Shown here one piece after another: positions 36,665 through 45,187 of a DNA stretch of 64,000 bases (position 1 is its first letter; each line of letters begins with the position of its first letter). Under the pieces are notes generated by a model. That model did not search any database and was not told the origin of the DNA. It saw nothing but the letters and a program-made list of their open reading frames with translations. A program made the position numbers and the translations under genes. Source of the stretch: Haliscomenobacter hydrossis DSM 1100 (GTDB lineage: Bacteria; Bacteroidota; Bacteroidia; Chitinophagales; Saprospiraceae); contig NC_015512.1 in assembly GCF_000212735.1 (NCBI RefSeq), positions 79,758 to 143,757 of the forward strand. The letters run 5' to 3'.

Positions 36665-37759
36665 TCAATAACTTCTAACCAATCTAAAGCCAAGAGCCGA
36701 AAAACTATATTTTGGATTTACATTATAATGGTATTCTATCATAGCGTGTTTATTTGGTAAATGCCATCCACCCCCACGACAACCATGTTTTAAAAGACTA
36801 ATTGAATTATTTTTAAATATGTATTCATCCCAACACCACTCCCAAACATTGCCGCTCATATCATGAAGTCCCAACTCATTGGCTTTTTTTTGGCCAACGA
36901 GTTGGGACTTCCCTCCAGAATTTTCATTATACCAAGCTACTACATCTGCATTATTGCTACCGGCATACTCATAACCTTGGCTATTTTGTCCGCCCTTAGC
37001 AGCATATTCCCACTCTTCCTCGGTAGGTAGGCGGTAACCATCGGCTTGCCAGTTAGCAATTACCTGAAATTGGTTTACTTGATAAACCTTTTGAAAGCCA
37101 TTCTGTTGACTACGCCAGTTGCAATAGTCGACTGTATCAAACCAACATACATTGATGGCAGGGCGCTGGCCTCTACCCCACCCCTCATCACTGGGTAATT
37201 TGCGGCCAGTCGCTTTACAAAAAGCATCGTATTCATCAAAAGTAAGAGGGTACTTGGCAATTAGGAAGTCGCTGAGGGTTACTGGGTGGACTGCTTTGTC
37301 TTCCCCCATCTGGAAGGTTCCCCCTTTGACGAGTACCATGTGGTCGGGGACGGCAAACTTAGGCGTAATGATCAGCGGCGGAACAATGGACTTTTGCTCT
37401 TTGGCTGCTTCAGCCACTGAGGGCTTTGCCGCAGCTTCCCGCAATGCACTAGCCAACTGCTGAGCCTCTTTGAAGTGAGGGCTATGCGGGTTGTCCTCCA
37501 TGAAACGCAGTAGTGCGGCCAATCTGGTCTTGGGGACTTTGCGCCAGGCGTCTTGTTCTTCCAGTTCCTCCATTTTGTCCAATGCTTGGCGGCGGTATTG
37601 GCTGGTGGGGTATTGGTCATAAAAATCGGTGTAGGCGTTGCTGAGTTTGGAGCAATGGAGGTAGTCGTTGATGGCGATTGCCAGCAGGTAGTTGGTGCCT
37701 TTAGGTGAAGAGGCATTGCTGCTTTGACGGTCTTTTCGGACGAGGTCGCGATCGGCCAT
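36665..37759 (-). CDS. FGE-domain protein with deleted caspase domain (paralogue 1)
   Basis: 364 residues. The first 42 residues match the caspase paralogues (YLLAIAINDYLHCSKLSNA) but then jump directly to the linker (YTDFYDQYPTSQYRRQAL), so the caspase His and Cys are missing: an in-frame deletion of about 250 residues relative to paralogue 4. A C-terminal FGE/sulfatase-modifying type domain (from VPDHMVLVKGGTFQMGEDK, about 150, to GFRLVRSY) follows, including GYRLPTEEEWEYAAKGG and GNVWEWCWD. The FGE C-terminal third is AT-rich and unlike that of paralogues 3 and 4. May be a binding-only or decoy variant. Confidence 0.8.
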   Translation of the reverse strand: MADRDLVRKDRQSSNASSPKGTNYLLAIAINDYLHCSKLSNAYTDFYDQYPTSQYRRQALDKMEELEEQDAWRKVPKTRLAALLRFMEDNPHSPHFKEAQQLASALREAAAKPSVAEAAKEQKSIVPPLIITPKFAVPDHMVLVKGGTFQMGEDKAVHPVTLSDFLIAKYPLTFDEYDAFCKATGRKLPSDEGWGRGQRPAINVCWFDTVDYCNWRSQQNGFQKVYQVNQFQVIANWQADGYRLPTEEEWEYAAKGGQNSQGYEYAGSNNADVVAWYNENSGGKSQLVGQKKANELGLHDMSGNVWEWCWDEYIFKNNSISLLKHGCRGGGWHLPNKHAMIEYHYNVNPKYSFSALGFRLVRSY

Positions 37760-37896
37760 GAGGTGTTCGGGTTGTCTACAAACGAAGATAGAGTAAAATA
37801 TTGAAAATTGGTAATATTGAGAGATTGAGAAACACCTTGTGCCATGGCATGTTTAACGGGGCAATAATCAATTACAAACCGCATCGATTAAGTAGT

Positions 37897-39756
37897 TCAT
37901 AATGCATCCCCATTTTTAGCAACACGAAAGCCAATAACATTTAATCTTTCTAAAGGAGATGCACTAACTCGACTTGATGTCCTAAGAGAACTTGGTACTG
38001 AATTCCATGAACCGCCACGGCAAACTCGTAAAGCTTTATAATTAGACGGAAACGATTGGTTATATCGATCCCAGCACCACTCATGTACATTCCCGCTCAT
38101 ATTGTATAATCCTAATGCGTTTGTTTTAAGGCTATCTACAGGCACGGTTTTATTCCGATAAAAAATACCACCTACCGTGTTTTTTTGGCCAAATCCTTCA
38201 AAAGCATTGTAATTCAATTCTTTAGGATTAGCAACATTAGTTCCGTTCCCGAACCTTTTGGCTTTACCGTATTCACGCGCAGCATACTCCCACTCTGCTT
38301 CAGTAGGGAGTCGATATCCATTGGCGTCACTATTCATTGCTATTTTTCTTCCAGTCACTTTATAGACTTCGTTAAGCCCTTCCTCTCGACTTCGCCAATT
38401 ACAATATTCAATGGCATCAAACCAACTTACATCAATTACTGGTAAATTATGTCTACCCCAACCATAATCTTTAGGAAAACGACGGTCTGTTGCTTGGCAA
38501 AAAGCATCAAACTCTGCAAAAGTCAATTCGCAATTAGAGATATAAAAATCATTCACCTGAGTAGAAACCAGTTCTACAGAAATTCCAGTTTCATCTTTGA
38601 AAACATCACCCATTACAAAAGTATCGCCTTTAATCAGTCTCATTTCTGAGCGAAATGAGCTAACAAATACTTGCGGGTGTTTTTTTTCGGTTGGTTTTGA
38701 GTTTAAACTGAAGTATGTAAGAGAAGCTACACAGGCTACCGTAAAAAAAAGTTTATACTTATTTATTCGAATCAACCCTTTATTGTAATTACCAGTTTTC
38801 CTAGGCAGTACAAAAATGTCTTTTTTTCCAATCCTTGAATTTTCCGACCATATCTGTTGATGCGATTCCAAATAATCCAGAATCATATCTTTCGCTTTTA
38901 GTTGGTACTTCCCGTTCGGGTATTTGTCCAAATATTGCTCACATCCTTCAAGAGTTGAACAAAGGTTTGACCATTCTTCTTCCTCACCCTCCCGAAAATA
39001 CAGCACCAACTGCCCTCCCTGATGCCCCAGCACCTGCAACGGCGACCCCATCGGCGTCTGTTCCGCATTCGCGGCCACCTTCTCCAGTACCAGGTCACAA
39101 ATCCGCATGACACCAGGTGGCTGGTCGGCTTTGCGCAGCACATCTAAGAGCGCGGTGGCAAAAGGGCTATGCTGACCTGGATGGCCATCGCTTACAATCT
39201 CTTTTTTGCCAGAGGTGAGTCCCCAGCGGCTAGGTTCGGTATCGCGGCGATCGCCGGAGAATTTTTCTTTGCTTTTGTCGATGAAAAGGGAGCCGGAAAA
39301 ACAAGAATCGGCGATCAGGAAAGTGTGGAAACTTTTGATCTTGCCGAGGTAGCTTTTGATGGTATCGTTGGGGATGTAATCAGACCAATCCTCGTCGCTG
39401 GTACCTGCTTCTACCGGTATCCAATAACCGCCACGGCGCTCATGGTGGCGACCATGGCCACTGAAGTAGACGATGAGGTTGTCTTGTTCGGTGACCACAT
39501 CGATGAGGCGATCGAAGGCACGGCGGATGCGTTTTTCGGTGGCGTCGGTGTCTTTGATGAAGGTGACGTGTTCTGGATCGAAATGGTAGCGGGTGGTCAG
39601 GAGCTCGATAAAGGCTTCTACGTCGCGAACGGCATTGCTGAGCTTGGAGCAATGGAGGTAGTCGTTGATGGCGATGGCCAGCAGGTAGTTGATGCCCGGA
39701 GGTGAAGAGGTATTGCTGCTTTGACGGTCTTTACGGACGAGATCGCGATCGGCCAT
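37897..39756 (-). CDS. caspase-FGE fusion with a membrane segment (paralogue 2)
   Basis: Start at ATG 39756 (MADRDLVRKD), shared with the paralogues; a longer in-frame start at 39888 adds an unrelated N-terminus. The 619-residue protein has a peptidase C14 domain with H101 (FSGHGRH) and C152 (IADSCFSGS), a linker, a hydrophobic segment KLFFTVACVASLTYFSL near residue 360 that may span the membrane, and an FGE-type domain ending GFRVAKNGDAL. The caspase half is GC-rich whereas the FGE half (37897-38780) is clearly AT-rich, a mosaic. By analogy with type I metacaspase fusions, the FGE domain may recognise ligands and trigger proteolysis. Confidence 0.85.
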   Translation of the reverse strand: MADRDLVRKDRQSSNTSSPPGINYLLAIAINDYLHCSKLSNAVRDVEAFIELLTTRYHFDPEHVTFIKDTDATEKRIRRAFDRLIDVVTEQDNLIVYFSGHGRHHERRGGYWIPVEAGTSDEDWSDYIPNDTIKSYLGKIKSFHTFLIADSCFSGSLFIDKSKEKFSGDRRDTEPSRWGLTSGKKEIVSDGHPGQHSPFATALLDVLRKADQPPGVMRICDLVLEKVAANAEQTPMGSPLQVLGHQGGQLVLYFREGEEEEWSNLCSTLEGCEQYLDKYPNGKYQLKAKDMILDYLESHQQIWSENSRIGKKDIFVLPRKTGNYNKGLIRINKYKLFFTVACVASLTYFSLNSKPTEKKHPQVFVSSFRSEMRLIKGDTFVMGDVFKDETGISVELVSTQVNDFYISNCELTFAEFDAFCQATDRRFPKDYGWGRHNLPVIDVSWFDAIEYCNWRSREEGLNEVYKVTGRKIAMNSDANGYRLPTEAEWEYAAREYGKAKRFGNGTNVANPKELNYNAFEGFGQKNTVGGIFYRNKTVPVDSLKTNALGLYNMSGNVHEWCWDRYNQSFPSNYKALRVCRGGSWNSVPSSLRTSSRVSASPLERLNVIGFRVAKNGDAL

Positions 39757-39944
39757 GCGGTGTTGGGTTGTTTTGCGTAAATATGAGTAAAAAGGTTGGG
39801 ATGTGCAAGAGGGAAGATGGATAATGGGGCAAGGGAGGCCACTTGAACATTGCCCTGGCACGGATAGCGGATAGCATCGAGCAATCAAAACCTATTCCGC
39901 CCCATTCTTCGCTTCAGACTACCAAACGGGTCTGAACAGAGTTT

Positions 39945-40125
39945 TTATCGATCACCAGCTCGCAGCAGGGATGCAGGATCCAGGGCGGGACAGCATCTTC
40001 GCCGGGCTATTTTTCTGAACAAGCAAGCTTCCCGAACGGATGAAGTATTGGTTAGCCGGAAACCATAGTTGTGGTTCGGATCATTGTTGCTGTAACTGGC
40101 AATGCGGGAATTTACAACCGAATTT
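39945..40125 (-). pseudogene. orphan FGE C-terminal tail
   Basis: On the minus strand SVVNSRIASYSNNDPNHNYG and then FRLTNTSS resembles the end of paralogue 3 (CRIALRFSNDPYDAYNYC and then GFRLARTF); no FGE body precedes it. It reads on to a stop at 39945 through non-family residues. Codons AGT TAC AGC AAC AAT GAT show the same NNC/NNT habit as the variable segments. The remaining sequence of 39757-40460, apart from shared upstream sequence of paralogue 2, is AT-rich with no supported gene. Confidence 0.5.
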
Positions 40126-40460
40126 TGAGTGCCTTTTTGATACCAAAGTCTTTGACCAATTCATCTGAAAATCTCTCCAAAACCGGGTCAAATGGCAAGG
40201 TGAAGAGGTGCAGTTCTATATATTCTGTGCATATATTCAGCTACGTTTTGCATGTTTTCCAAATCCGTACCAATATATCCAGCCGGGCCCATTTTTTATT
40301 TTTTGCTATATATGGCTTCTTTCCCGCATTTTTCCTGGTTTTTCACTTTCCGTTTCCCCTCATGCACCTTCAGGCATATATCCCAACCACCACATACTGC
40401 AAAAGAGTGAACACACTGCGTGTATCCCCCCTTCTTCCCTGCTTTTTTCTTCGCAAAAGG

Positions 40461-42236
40461 CTAAAAGGTCCTGGCTAACCGGAACCCACAGTAGTTGTAA
40501 GCGTCGTACGGATCGTTGCTGAAGCGAAGGGCAATGCGGCAATACCCCGCGCTGTAGCTCCAAGACCCGCCGCGAAGCACCCGGTACGAACCAGTATCTG
40601 GGCCTTTCGGGTCATTGCTGGCGTTGCTGGGGTAAGCAACTCTCCAATCCCAGCACCATTCCCAAACATTGCCAGAAAGATCATAAAGGCCCAATTCATT
40701 GGTTTTCTTTTGACCTACGGGTTGGGTTTTACTTCCTGAGTTTGTATCATGCCAGGCAACTTCGCCTACGTTATTGCTTCCAGCATAAGTGAAACCCTGG
40801 CTACTTACCCCCCCTCGAGCTGCATACTCCCATTCCGCTTCAGTGGGTAGGCGGTAGCCGTTGGCTTGCCAGTTGGGGTTTACCTGTGGTTTATTGACTT
40901 GATACACCTGGCTAAGCCCTTCCTGTTGGCTGCGCCAATTGCAATAGTCGATGGCATCAAACCAATTGACATAAATGACTGGTCGCTTGCCCCTACCCCA
41001 CTTTCTATCATCGGGCAGCTTGCGATCAGTCGCCTTACAAAACGCATCGTATTCGTCAAAAGTCAGCTGGTTCTTAGCGATCAGGAAGTCGCTGAGGGTT
41101 ACTGGGTGGGTTTTGTCTTCTCCCAACTGGAAAGTTCCTCCTTTGACTAGGACCAGGTGATCAGGGACGATGATGGAGGGCTTGGGTGGCACTAAGGATT
41201 CAGCAGGAGGTTTGATATTTGATTGCAGCTGGTCAATCAAGCGCTGTGCCTCGGCTACATAGGGGCTAGCAGAGTTTTCCCGAGTAAAGCGCAGCAAGGC
41301 GGCTTCGCGGTTTTTGGGCACCTGATCCCATATTTGCTTTTCTTCTATCAATTCCAGTTTAGCTAGGGCTTCATCGGCATAATTGCTATGGGGGTATTTC
41401 CGATAAAAGTTGGAGTAGGCTTGACGGGTATCGGCCTGGAGTGTGGTTTGCCAATCAGCTGCTTCATCCTCCCGAAAATAGAACACGTACTGTCCATATT
41501 GATGGCCTTCCACTTTCAAGGGTGAAAACATTGGCGTTTGGTGCTCATTGGCGGTAACGATTTCCATTACCTGATCGCATAAACTAACCACACCAAGTGG
41601 CTTATCCGCTTTCTTTAATATTCCAAGCAGTGCAGCTGCAAAGGGGCTATGGTGACCAGGTCGACCATCACTAACAATCTCTTTTTTGCCAGAAGTGAGT
41701 CCCCAGCGACTGGGGTCGTTGTCGCGGCGCTCACCGGAGAATTTCTCCATGCTCCTATCAATGAAGAGCGAGCCAGAAAAGCAGGAATCGGCAATGAGGA
41801 AAGTATGGAAGCTTTTGATTTTGCTGAGGTAATCTTTGATCAGTACGTTGGACAGATAGTCTGGCCAATCTTTGTCGCCTTGTCCAGCTTCTACTGGCAC
41901 CCAGAATCCGCCGCGCCTTTCGTGGTGGCGCCCGTGGCCACTAAAGTAGACGATCAGGTTGTCCTGTGGTTCGATGAGATCAATCAGGTCGTCTAAAGCA
42001 CTTTCGATGCGTTTTTTGGTGGCTTCGGTGTCTTTGATAAACGTGACGTGCTGGGGCTCTAGCTGGTAGCGGGTTGTCATGACCTCGATAAAGGCTTCTA
42101 CGTCTTTGACCGCGTTGCTGAGTTTGGAACAATGCTGGTACTCGTTGATGGCGATGGCCAGCAGGTAGTTGGTGCCCAAGGGAGAGGCGGCATTGCTGCT
42201 TTGTCGGTCTTTGCGGACGAGGTCGCGATAGGCCAT
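40461..42236 (-). CDS. caspase-FGE fusion (paralogue 3) with DGR-like variable tail
   Basis: 591 residues: peptidase C14 domain with H101 (YFSGHGRHH) and C152 (ADSCFSGSLF), a TPR-like linker (YSNFYRKYPHSNYADEAL) and an FGE-type domain from VPDHLVLVKGGTFQLG to GFRLARTF. GYRLPTEAEWEYAARGG and NVWEWCWD are FGE hallmarks. Its last 37 codons contain a hypervariable stretch (SYSAGYC, RFSNDPYDAYNYC) made mostly of NNC/NNT codons. The upstream sequence resembles that of paralogue 2 (GTTGGGTTGTTT on the plus strand). No signal peptide. Probable ligand-triggered protease. Confidence 0.88.
   Translation of the reverse strand: MAYRDLVRKDRQSSNAASPLGTNYLLAIAINEYQHCSKLSNAVKDVEAFIEVMTTRYQLEPQHVTFIKDTEATKKRIESALDDLIDLIEPQDNLIVYFSGHGRHHERRGGFWVPVEAGQGDKDWPDYLSNVLIKDYLSKIKSFHTFLIADSCFSGSLFIDRSMEKFSGERRDNDPSRWGLTSGKKEIVSDGRPGHHSPFAAALLGILKKADKPLGVVSLCDQVMEIVTANEHQTPMFSPLKVEGHQYGQYVFYFREDEAADWQTTLQADTRQAYSNFYRKYPHSNYADEALAKLELIEEKQIWDQVPKNREAALLRFTRENSASPYVAEAQRLIDQLQSNIKPPAESLVPPKPSIIVPDHLVLVKGGTFQLGEDKTHPVTLSDFLIAKNQLTFDEYDAFCKATDRKLPDDRKWGRGKRPVIYVNWFDAIDYCNWRSQQEGLSQVYQVNKPQVNPNWQANGYRLPTEAEWEYAARGGVSSQGFTYAGSNNVGEVAWHDTNSGSKTQPVGQKKTNELGLYDLSGNVWEWCWDWRVAYPSNASNDPKGPDTGSYRVLRGGSWSYSAGYCRIALRFSNDPYDAYNYCGFRLARTF
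40471..40580 (-). other. DGR-like variable region (C-terminus of paralogue 3)
   Basis: 110 bases covering the last FGE strand-loop elements. Compared codon by codon with the equivalent 110 bases of paralogue 4, framework codons (CGC, GGC, GCC/GCT, CCG, GGG/GGT) keep the same residue while about 16 codons vary, nearly all of the form NNC or NNT (AGC TAC AGC; TTC AGC AAC GAT; TAC GAC GCT TAC AAC TAC). DGRs produce this by mutating adenines of AAC/AAT template codons. Confidence 0.6.
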
Positions 42237-42320
42237 GAGGTGTGTTGGGTTGTTTGGGTAAATATGAGAAAAAAGGTTGGGATGTGCAAGGGGAAGGGGA
42301 AATGGGAATGGGTAAAAAGG

Positions 42321-44288
42321 CTATATGGCTACTGCCACCCTGGCAAGACGAAAACCTATATCGTCGCCGCGGCCATCCGGCGTGTTGTAGCTGCGAATAG
42401 CTACACGCACGACGGCCGGGTCGCTGTACCGCGAACTGCCGCGAATAACTCGGTCGGAGCCTGTATTCGGGCCATTAGGATCATTAGTAGCACTACTGGG
42501 ATAAGCGCCATACCAATCCCAGCACCATTCCCAAACATTGCCAGATAGATCATAAATACCCAGTTCGTTGGCTTTCTTTTGACCTACGGGCTGGGTTTTA
42601 TTTCCTGAATTTTTATCGTACCAGGCCACTTCGTCTACGTTATTGCTTCCGGCATAAGTGAAACCCTGGCTACTTAACCCGCCCCGGGCAGCATATTCCC
42701 ATTCGGCCTCAGTGGGTAGGCGGTAGCCGTTGGCTTGCCAGTTGGGGTTTACCTGTTGTTTATTGACTTGATACACCTGGCTAAGCCCTTCCTGCTGGCT
42801 GCGCCAATTGCAATAATCAACGGCATCAAACCAATTGACATAAATAGCCGGTCGCTTGCCCCTACCCCACCCTTTATCTTTGGGTAACTCCCGGCCAGTC
42901 TCCTTACAAAACGCATCGTATTCGTCAAAAGTGAGCTGGTGTTTGGCAATGAGGAAGTCGCTGAGGGTGACTTCGTGAACTTCTTTGTCCTCCCCCATCT
43001 GGAAGGTTCCACCTTTGACCAGGACCATGTGATCGGGAACAGTCAGCTTAGGTACGATGATGGGAGAAGGCTCTGGAGTAATAACCACTGGTTGCTCTTC
43101 GCGCTTTTCTTCTGCGGGCTTTGTAACCGCTGATTCACGAAGCGCATCCACTAATCGCTGTGCTTCTTTCAAATAAGGGCTCTGGGGGTTTAGTTGGATG
43201 TAGCGTAACAAGGGAGCCTGTCGAGTTTTGGTTACTTTGTCCCACTCCTCTTTTTCCTCCAAAATGTCCAGCGCATCCAGTGCCAGATCACTGTATTTAC
43301 TCCGGGGATATTTGTCATGAAAATCGGTATAAGCCTTTATGGTATTGGTAGCTAGCGCCCGTTCCCAAGCCATCTGCTCATATTCTGCTGCATCACCAAA
43401 ATAATACGCAGAAATTAACCCTTTAGCAATCACTACATATTTTCCATTCGGGTATTTGGTCAAATACTCATTACAGCCCTCAGTAGTCTTCCACAAGGCC
43501 TGCCAAACCGCCTCCTCATCCTCTCGAAAATAGAATACCATTTGTCCACCCTGATGCCCCGGCACCATCAACGGCGACCCCATCGGCGTCTGCTCTGCAT
43601 TCGCCGCCACTTTCTCCAGCACCAGGTCACAAATCCGCAGCACACCAGGCGGCTGATCAGCTTTGCGCAGCACATCCAGCAGCGCAGCTGCAAAGGGGCT
43701 ATGGTGACCAGGTCGGCCATCGCTCACGATCTCCTTTTTGCCAGAGGTAAGTCCCCAGCGACTTGGCTCGGTATCGCGGCGATCGCCGCTGAACTTCTCT
43801 TTGCTCTTGTCAATGAAGAGGGATCCAGAGAAGCAGGAATCGGCAATCAGGAAGGTGTGGAAGCTTTTGATTTTGCTGAGGTAGCTTTTGATGGTATCGT
43901 TGGACAGGTAGTCAGGCCAGTCTTCGTCGGAAGTGCCCGCGTCGACAGGAACCCAGTTGCCGCCGAAGTGTTCATCGTGGCGACCGTGGCCGCTGAAGTA
44001 GATGATAAGGTTATCCCGAGGCGTGATCGTTTTGATCAAGCGAAAAAACTCTTGTTCGATGCGCCGCTTGGTAGCATCAGTATCCTTGATAAACGTGACA
44101 TCCTCCTCTTCAAAGTTGTAGCGGCTGGTCATCACCTCGATGAATGCGTCCGCGTCAAGTACCGCATTGTTGAGCTTGGAGCAATGCTGGTAGTCATTGA
44201 TGGCGATGGCCAGCAGGTAGTTGGTGCCGCGGGGGGAGGCGGCATTGCTGCTTTGTCGGTCTTTGCGGACGAGGTCGCGATCGGCCAT
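42321..44288 (-). CDS. caspase-FGE fusion (paralogue 4) with DGR-like variable tail
   Basis: 655 residues: peptidase C14 domain with H101 (YFSGHGRH) and C152 (ADSCFSGSLF), then two TPR-like linker units (GCNEYLTKYPNGKY and AYTDFHDKYPRSKYSDLAL), and an FGE-type domain from VPDHMVLVKGGTFQMGEDK to IGFRLARVAVAI. The C-terminal hypervariable stretch reads RYSDPAVVRVAIRSYNTPDG and then RGDD. Compared with paralogue 3 the linker is longer. Intact and probably the parent from which paralogue 1 lost its caspase portion. FGE/C-lectin folds are the usual scaffold for DGR variable proteins. Confidence 0.88.
   Translation of the reverse strand: MADRDLVRKDRQSSNAASPRGTNYLLAIAINDYQHCSKLNNAVLDADAFIEVMTSRYNFEEEDVTFIKDTDATKRRIEQEFFRLIKTITPRDNLIIYFSGHGRHDEHFGGNWVPVDAGTSDEDWPDYLSNDTIKSYLSKIKSFHTFLIADSCFSGSLFIDKSKEKFSGDRRDTEPSRWGLTSGKKEIVSDGRPGHHSPFAAALLDVLRKADQPPGVLRICDLVLEKVAANAEQTPMGSPLMVPGHQGGQMVFYFREDEEAVWQALWKTTEGCNEYLTKYPNGKYVVIAKGLISAYYFGDAAEYEQMAWERALATNTIKAYTDFHDKYPRSKYSDLALDALDILEEKEEWDKVTKTRQAPLLRYIQLNPQSPYLKEAQRLVDALRESAVTKPAEEKREEQPVVITPEPSPIIVPKLTVPDHMVLVKGGTFQMGEDKEVHEVTLSDFLIAKHQLTFDEYDAFCKETGRELPKDKGWGRGKRPAIYVNWFDAVDYCNWRSQQEGLSQVYQVNKQQVNPNWQANGYRLPTEAEWEYAARGGLSSQGFTYAGSNNVDEVAWYDKNSGNKTQPVGQKKANELGIYDLSGNVWEWCWDWYGAYPSSATNDPNGPNTGSDRVIRGSSRYSDPAVVRVAIRSYNTPDGRGDDIGFRLARVAVAI
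42340..42449 (-). other. DGR-like variable region (C-terminus of paralogue 4)
   Basis: Same length and position as the paralogue 3 segment. Variable codons are TAC AGC GAC, GCC GTC, AGC TAC AAC, GAT GGC CGC GGC GAC GAT, all consistent with AAC/AAT template codons changed at adenines. Fixed framework codons include CGC GGC, GTA GCT, CGC and GGT TTT CGT. The framework wobble bases differ from paralogue 3, so the two were not copied recently from one identical template. Confidence 0.6.
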
Positions 44289-44396
44289 GAGGTGTTGGGT
44301 TGTTTTGGAAGGTGAATATAGGAAATAGTTGAGAAAATTAGTTCATTCGATTCATTTAGCACACTGAAAGGTCATTGATACCTTCAAGTCTTGTTT

Positions 44397-44426
44397 TTTA
44401 AAACCCCCGAATTCGGGGGTTTTAAA
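44397..44426. terminator. 30 bp perfect palindrome, bidirectional-terminator-like
   Basis: TTTAAAACCCCCGAA is followed directly by its exact reverse complement, with A-tracts and T-tracts on both sides. This is a typical GC-stem/T-tail arrangement readable in both directions. It lies in the 319-base gap between two divergent genes (44288 minus, 44608 plus), where a terminator would be unexpected; it may block read-through of antisense transcripts or act as an operator. The rest of 44289-44607 holds promoters for both genes. Confidence 0.6.
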
Positions 44427-44607
44427 GAGCGAAAATCCTTCAATTTTGGTTGGGGTAGGACACAAAGATAAAGGCTGATTTTGTTGGTCTAAGTTCTGGT
44501 TTAAGGATACTCCAGCGTCACGACGGAATAAAAACTTAAAATTGATTTCCTTTTAAATACTCCACAAAAAATAGTAAATTGAGTCATTATCTCTACGAAG
44601 CCAAACG

Positions 44608-44922
44608 ATGGAATATTTGATTTTGGAAAGTTGCGATGCCGGCAAAAACCGGCGGCGGCGGTATGCCATTCAGATCAGCGGGACTGGAGCTACCTGGAGC
44701 ATCCGTACCCGGTGGGGCCGGATTGGCGCTTCATTAAAGGAGCAAACAGAAGAGGTCAGTGATGAAAAGAAACTGCGGAGTCGGGTACAAAGTATTCTGC
44801 GCAAGCGGGTGCGGCATCGGTACCACGTTTGTGAAAAGAGTAGGGCGTTTCCGGAGGTACCAGCGTTGGGGATGCTGGCGGAAGAGAAGCTAGAGGTGGG
44901 GATGCAGATGCGGTTGTTTTGA
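44608..44922 (+). CDS. WGR-domain protein
   Basis: The 104-residue protein is essentially one WGR domain: N-terminal YLILESCDAGKNRRRRYAIQ, then WSIRTRWGRIGASLKEQ with the W-G-R signature near residues 36-38, and a helix of RKRVRHRYHV. WGR domains bind nucleic-acid ends in PARPs, and in bacteria occur as stand-alone proteins or fused to MolR-like repeats. Divergent from the caspase-FGE array. Monocistronic. Function in this locus is unclear, though DNA-end recognition is plausible. Confidence 0.8.
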   Translation: MEYLILESCDAGKNRRRRYAIQISGTGATWSIRTRWGRIGASLKEQTEEVSDEKKLRSRVQSILRKRVRHRYHVCEKSRAFPEVPALGMLAEEKLEVGMQMRLF

Positions 44923-45110
44923 GGGGATAAGCATTACAACTGATAATATTGGGGGGATTAATCAGGCGGATTTTCGTAGTGCATCCACTTTTTTGAATCC
45001 CTTGGTATAGCAATATCAGTGTAAAAGGTTCTGTGCATTGGTCAAGGTCCTCCTTCACTACATTCAGTGGGTTTTCATCCATATACTACTCATTGTATAC
45101 CCGATATGAG

Positions 45111-45151
45111 CAGGGGTTATACCCCACCCAAAAGGTAAGGTATAACCCCTG
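45111..45151. terminator. 13 bp inverted repeat downstream of the Cys-rich gene
   Basis: CAGGGGTTATACC (45111-45123) pairs with GGTATAACCCCTG (45139-45151) around a 15-base loop, 37 bases past the stop of the gene at 45188. No long T-run. Likely an RNA 3' end structure. Confidence 0.5.
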
Positions 45152-45187
45152 AATAAAACCCTCATTGGAAAAGTACCCGATGACGTA

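Noticed and set aside
39945..40125. The orphan FGE tail as the DGR template repeat
   Set aside because: It is shorter, has a gap relative to the variable regions and differs at non-adenine positions, and no RT adjoins; it is more likely a relic.
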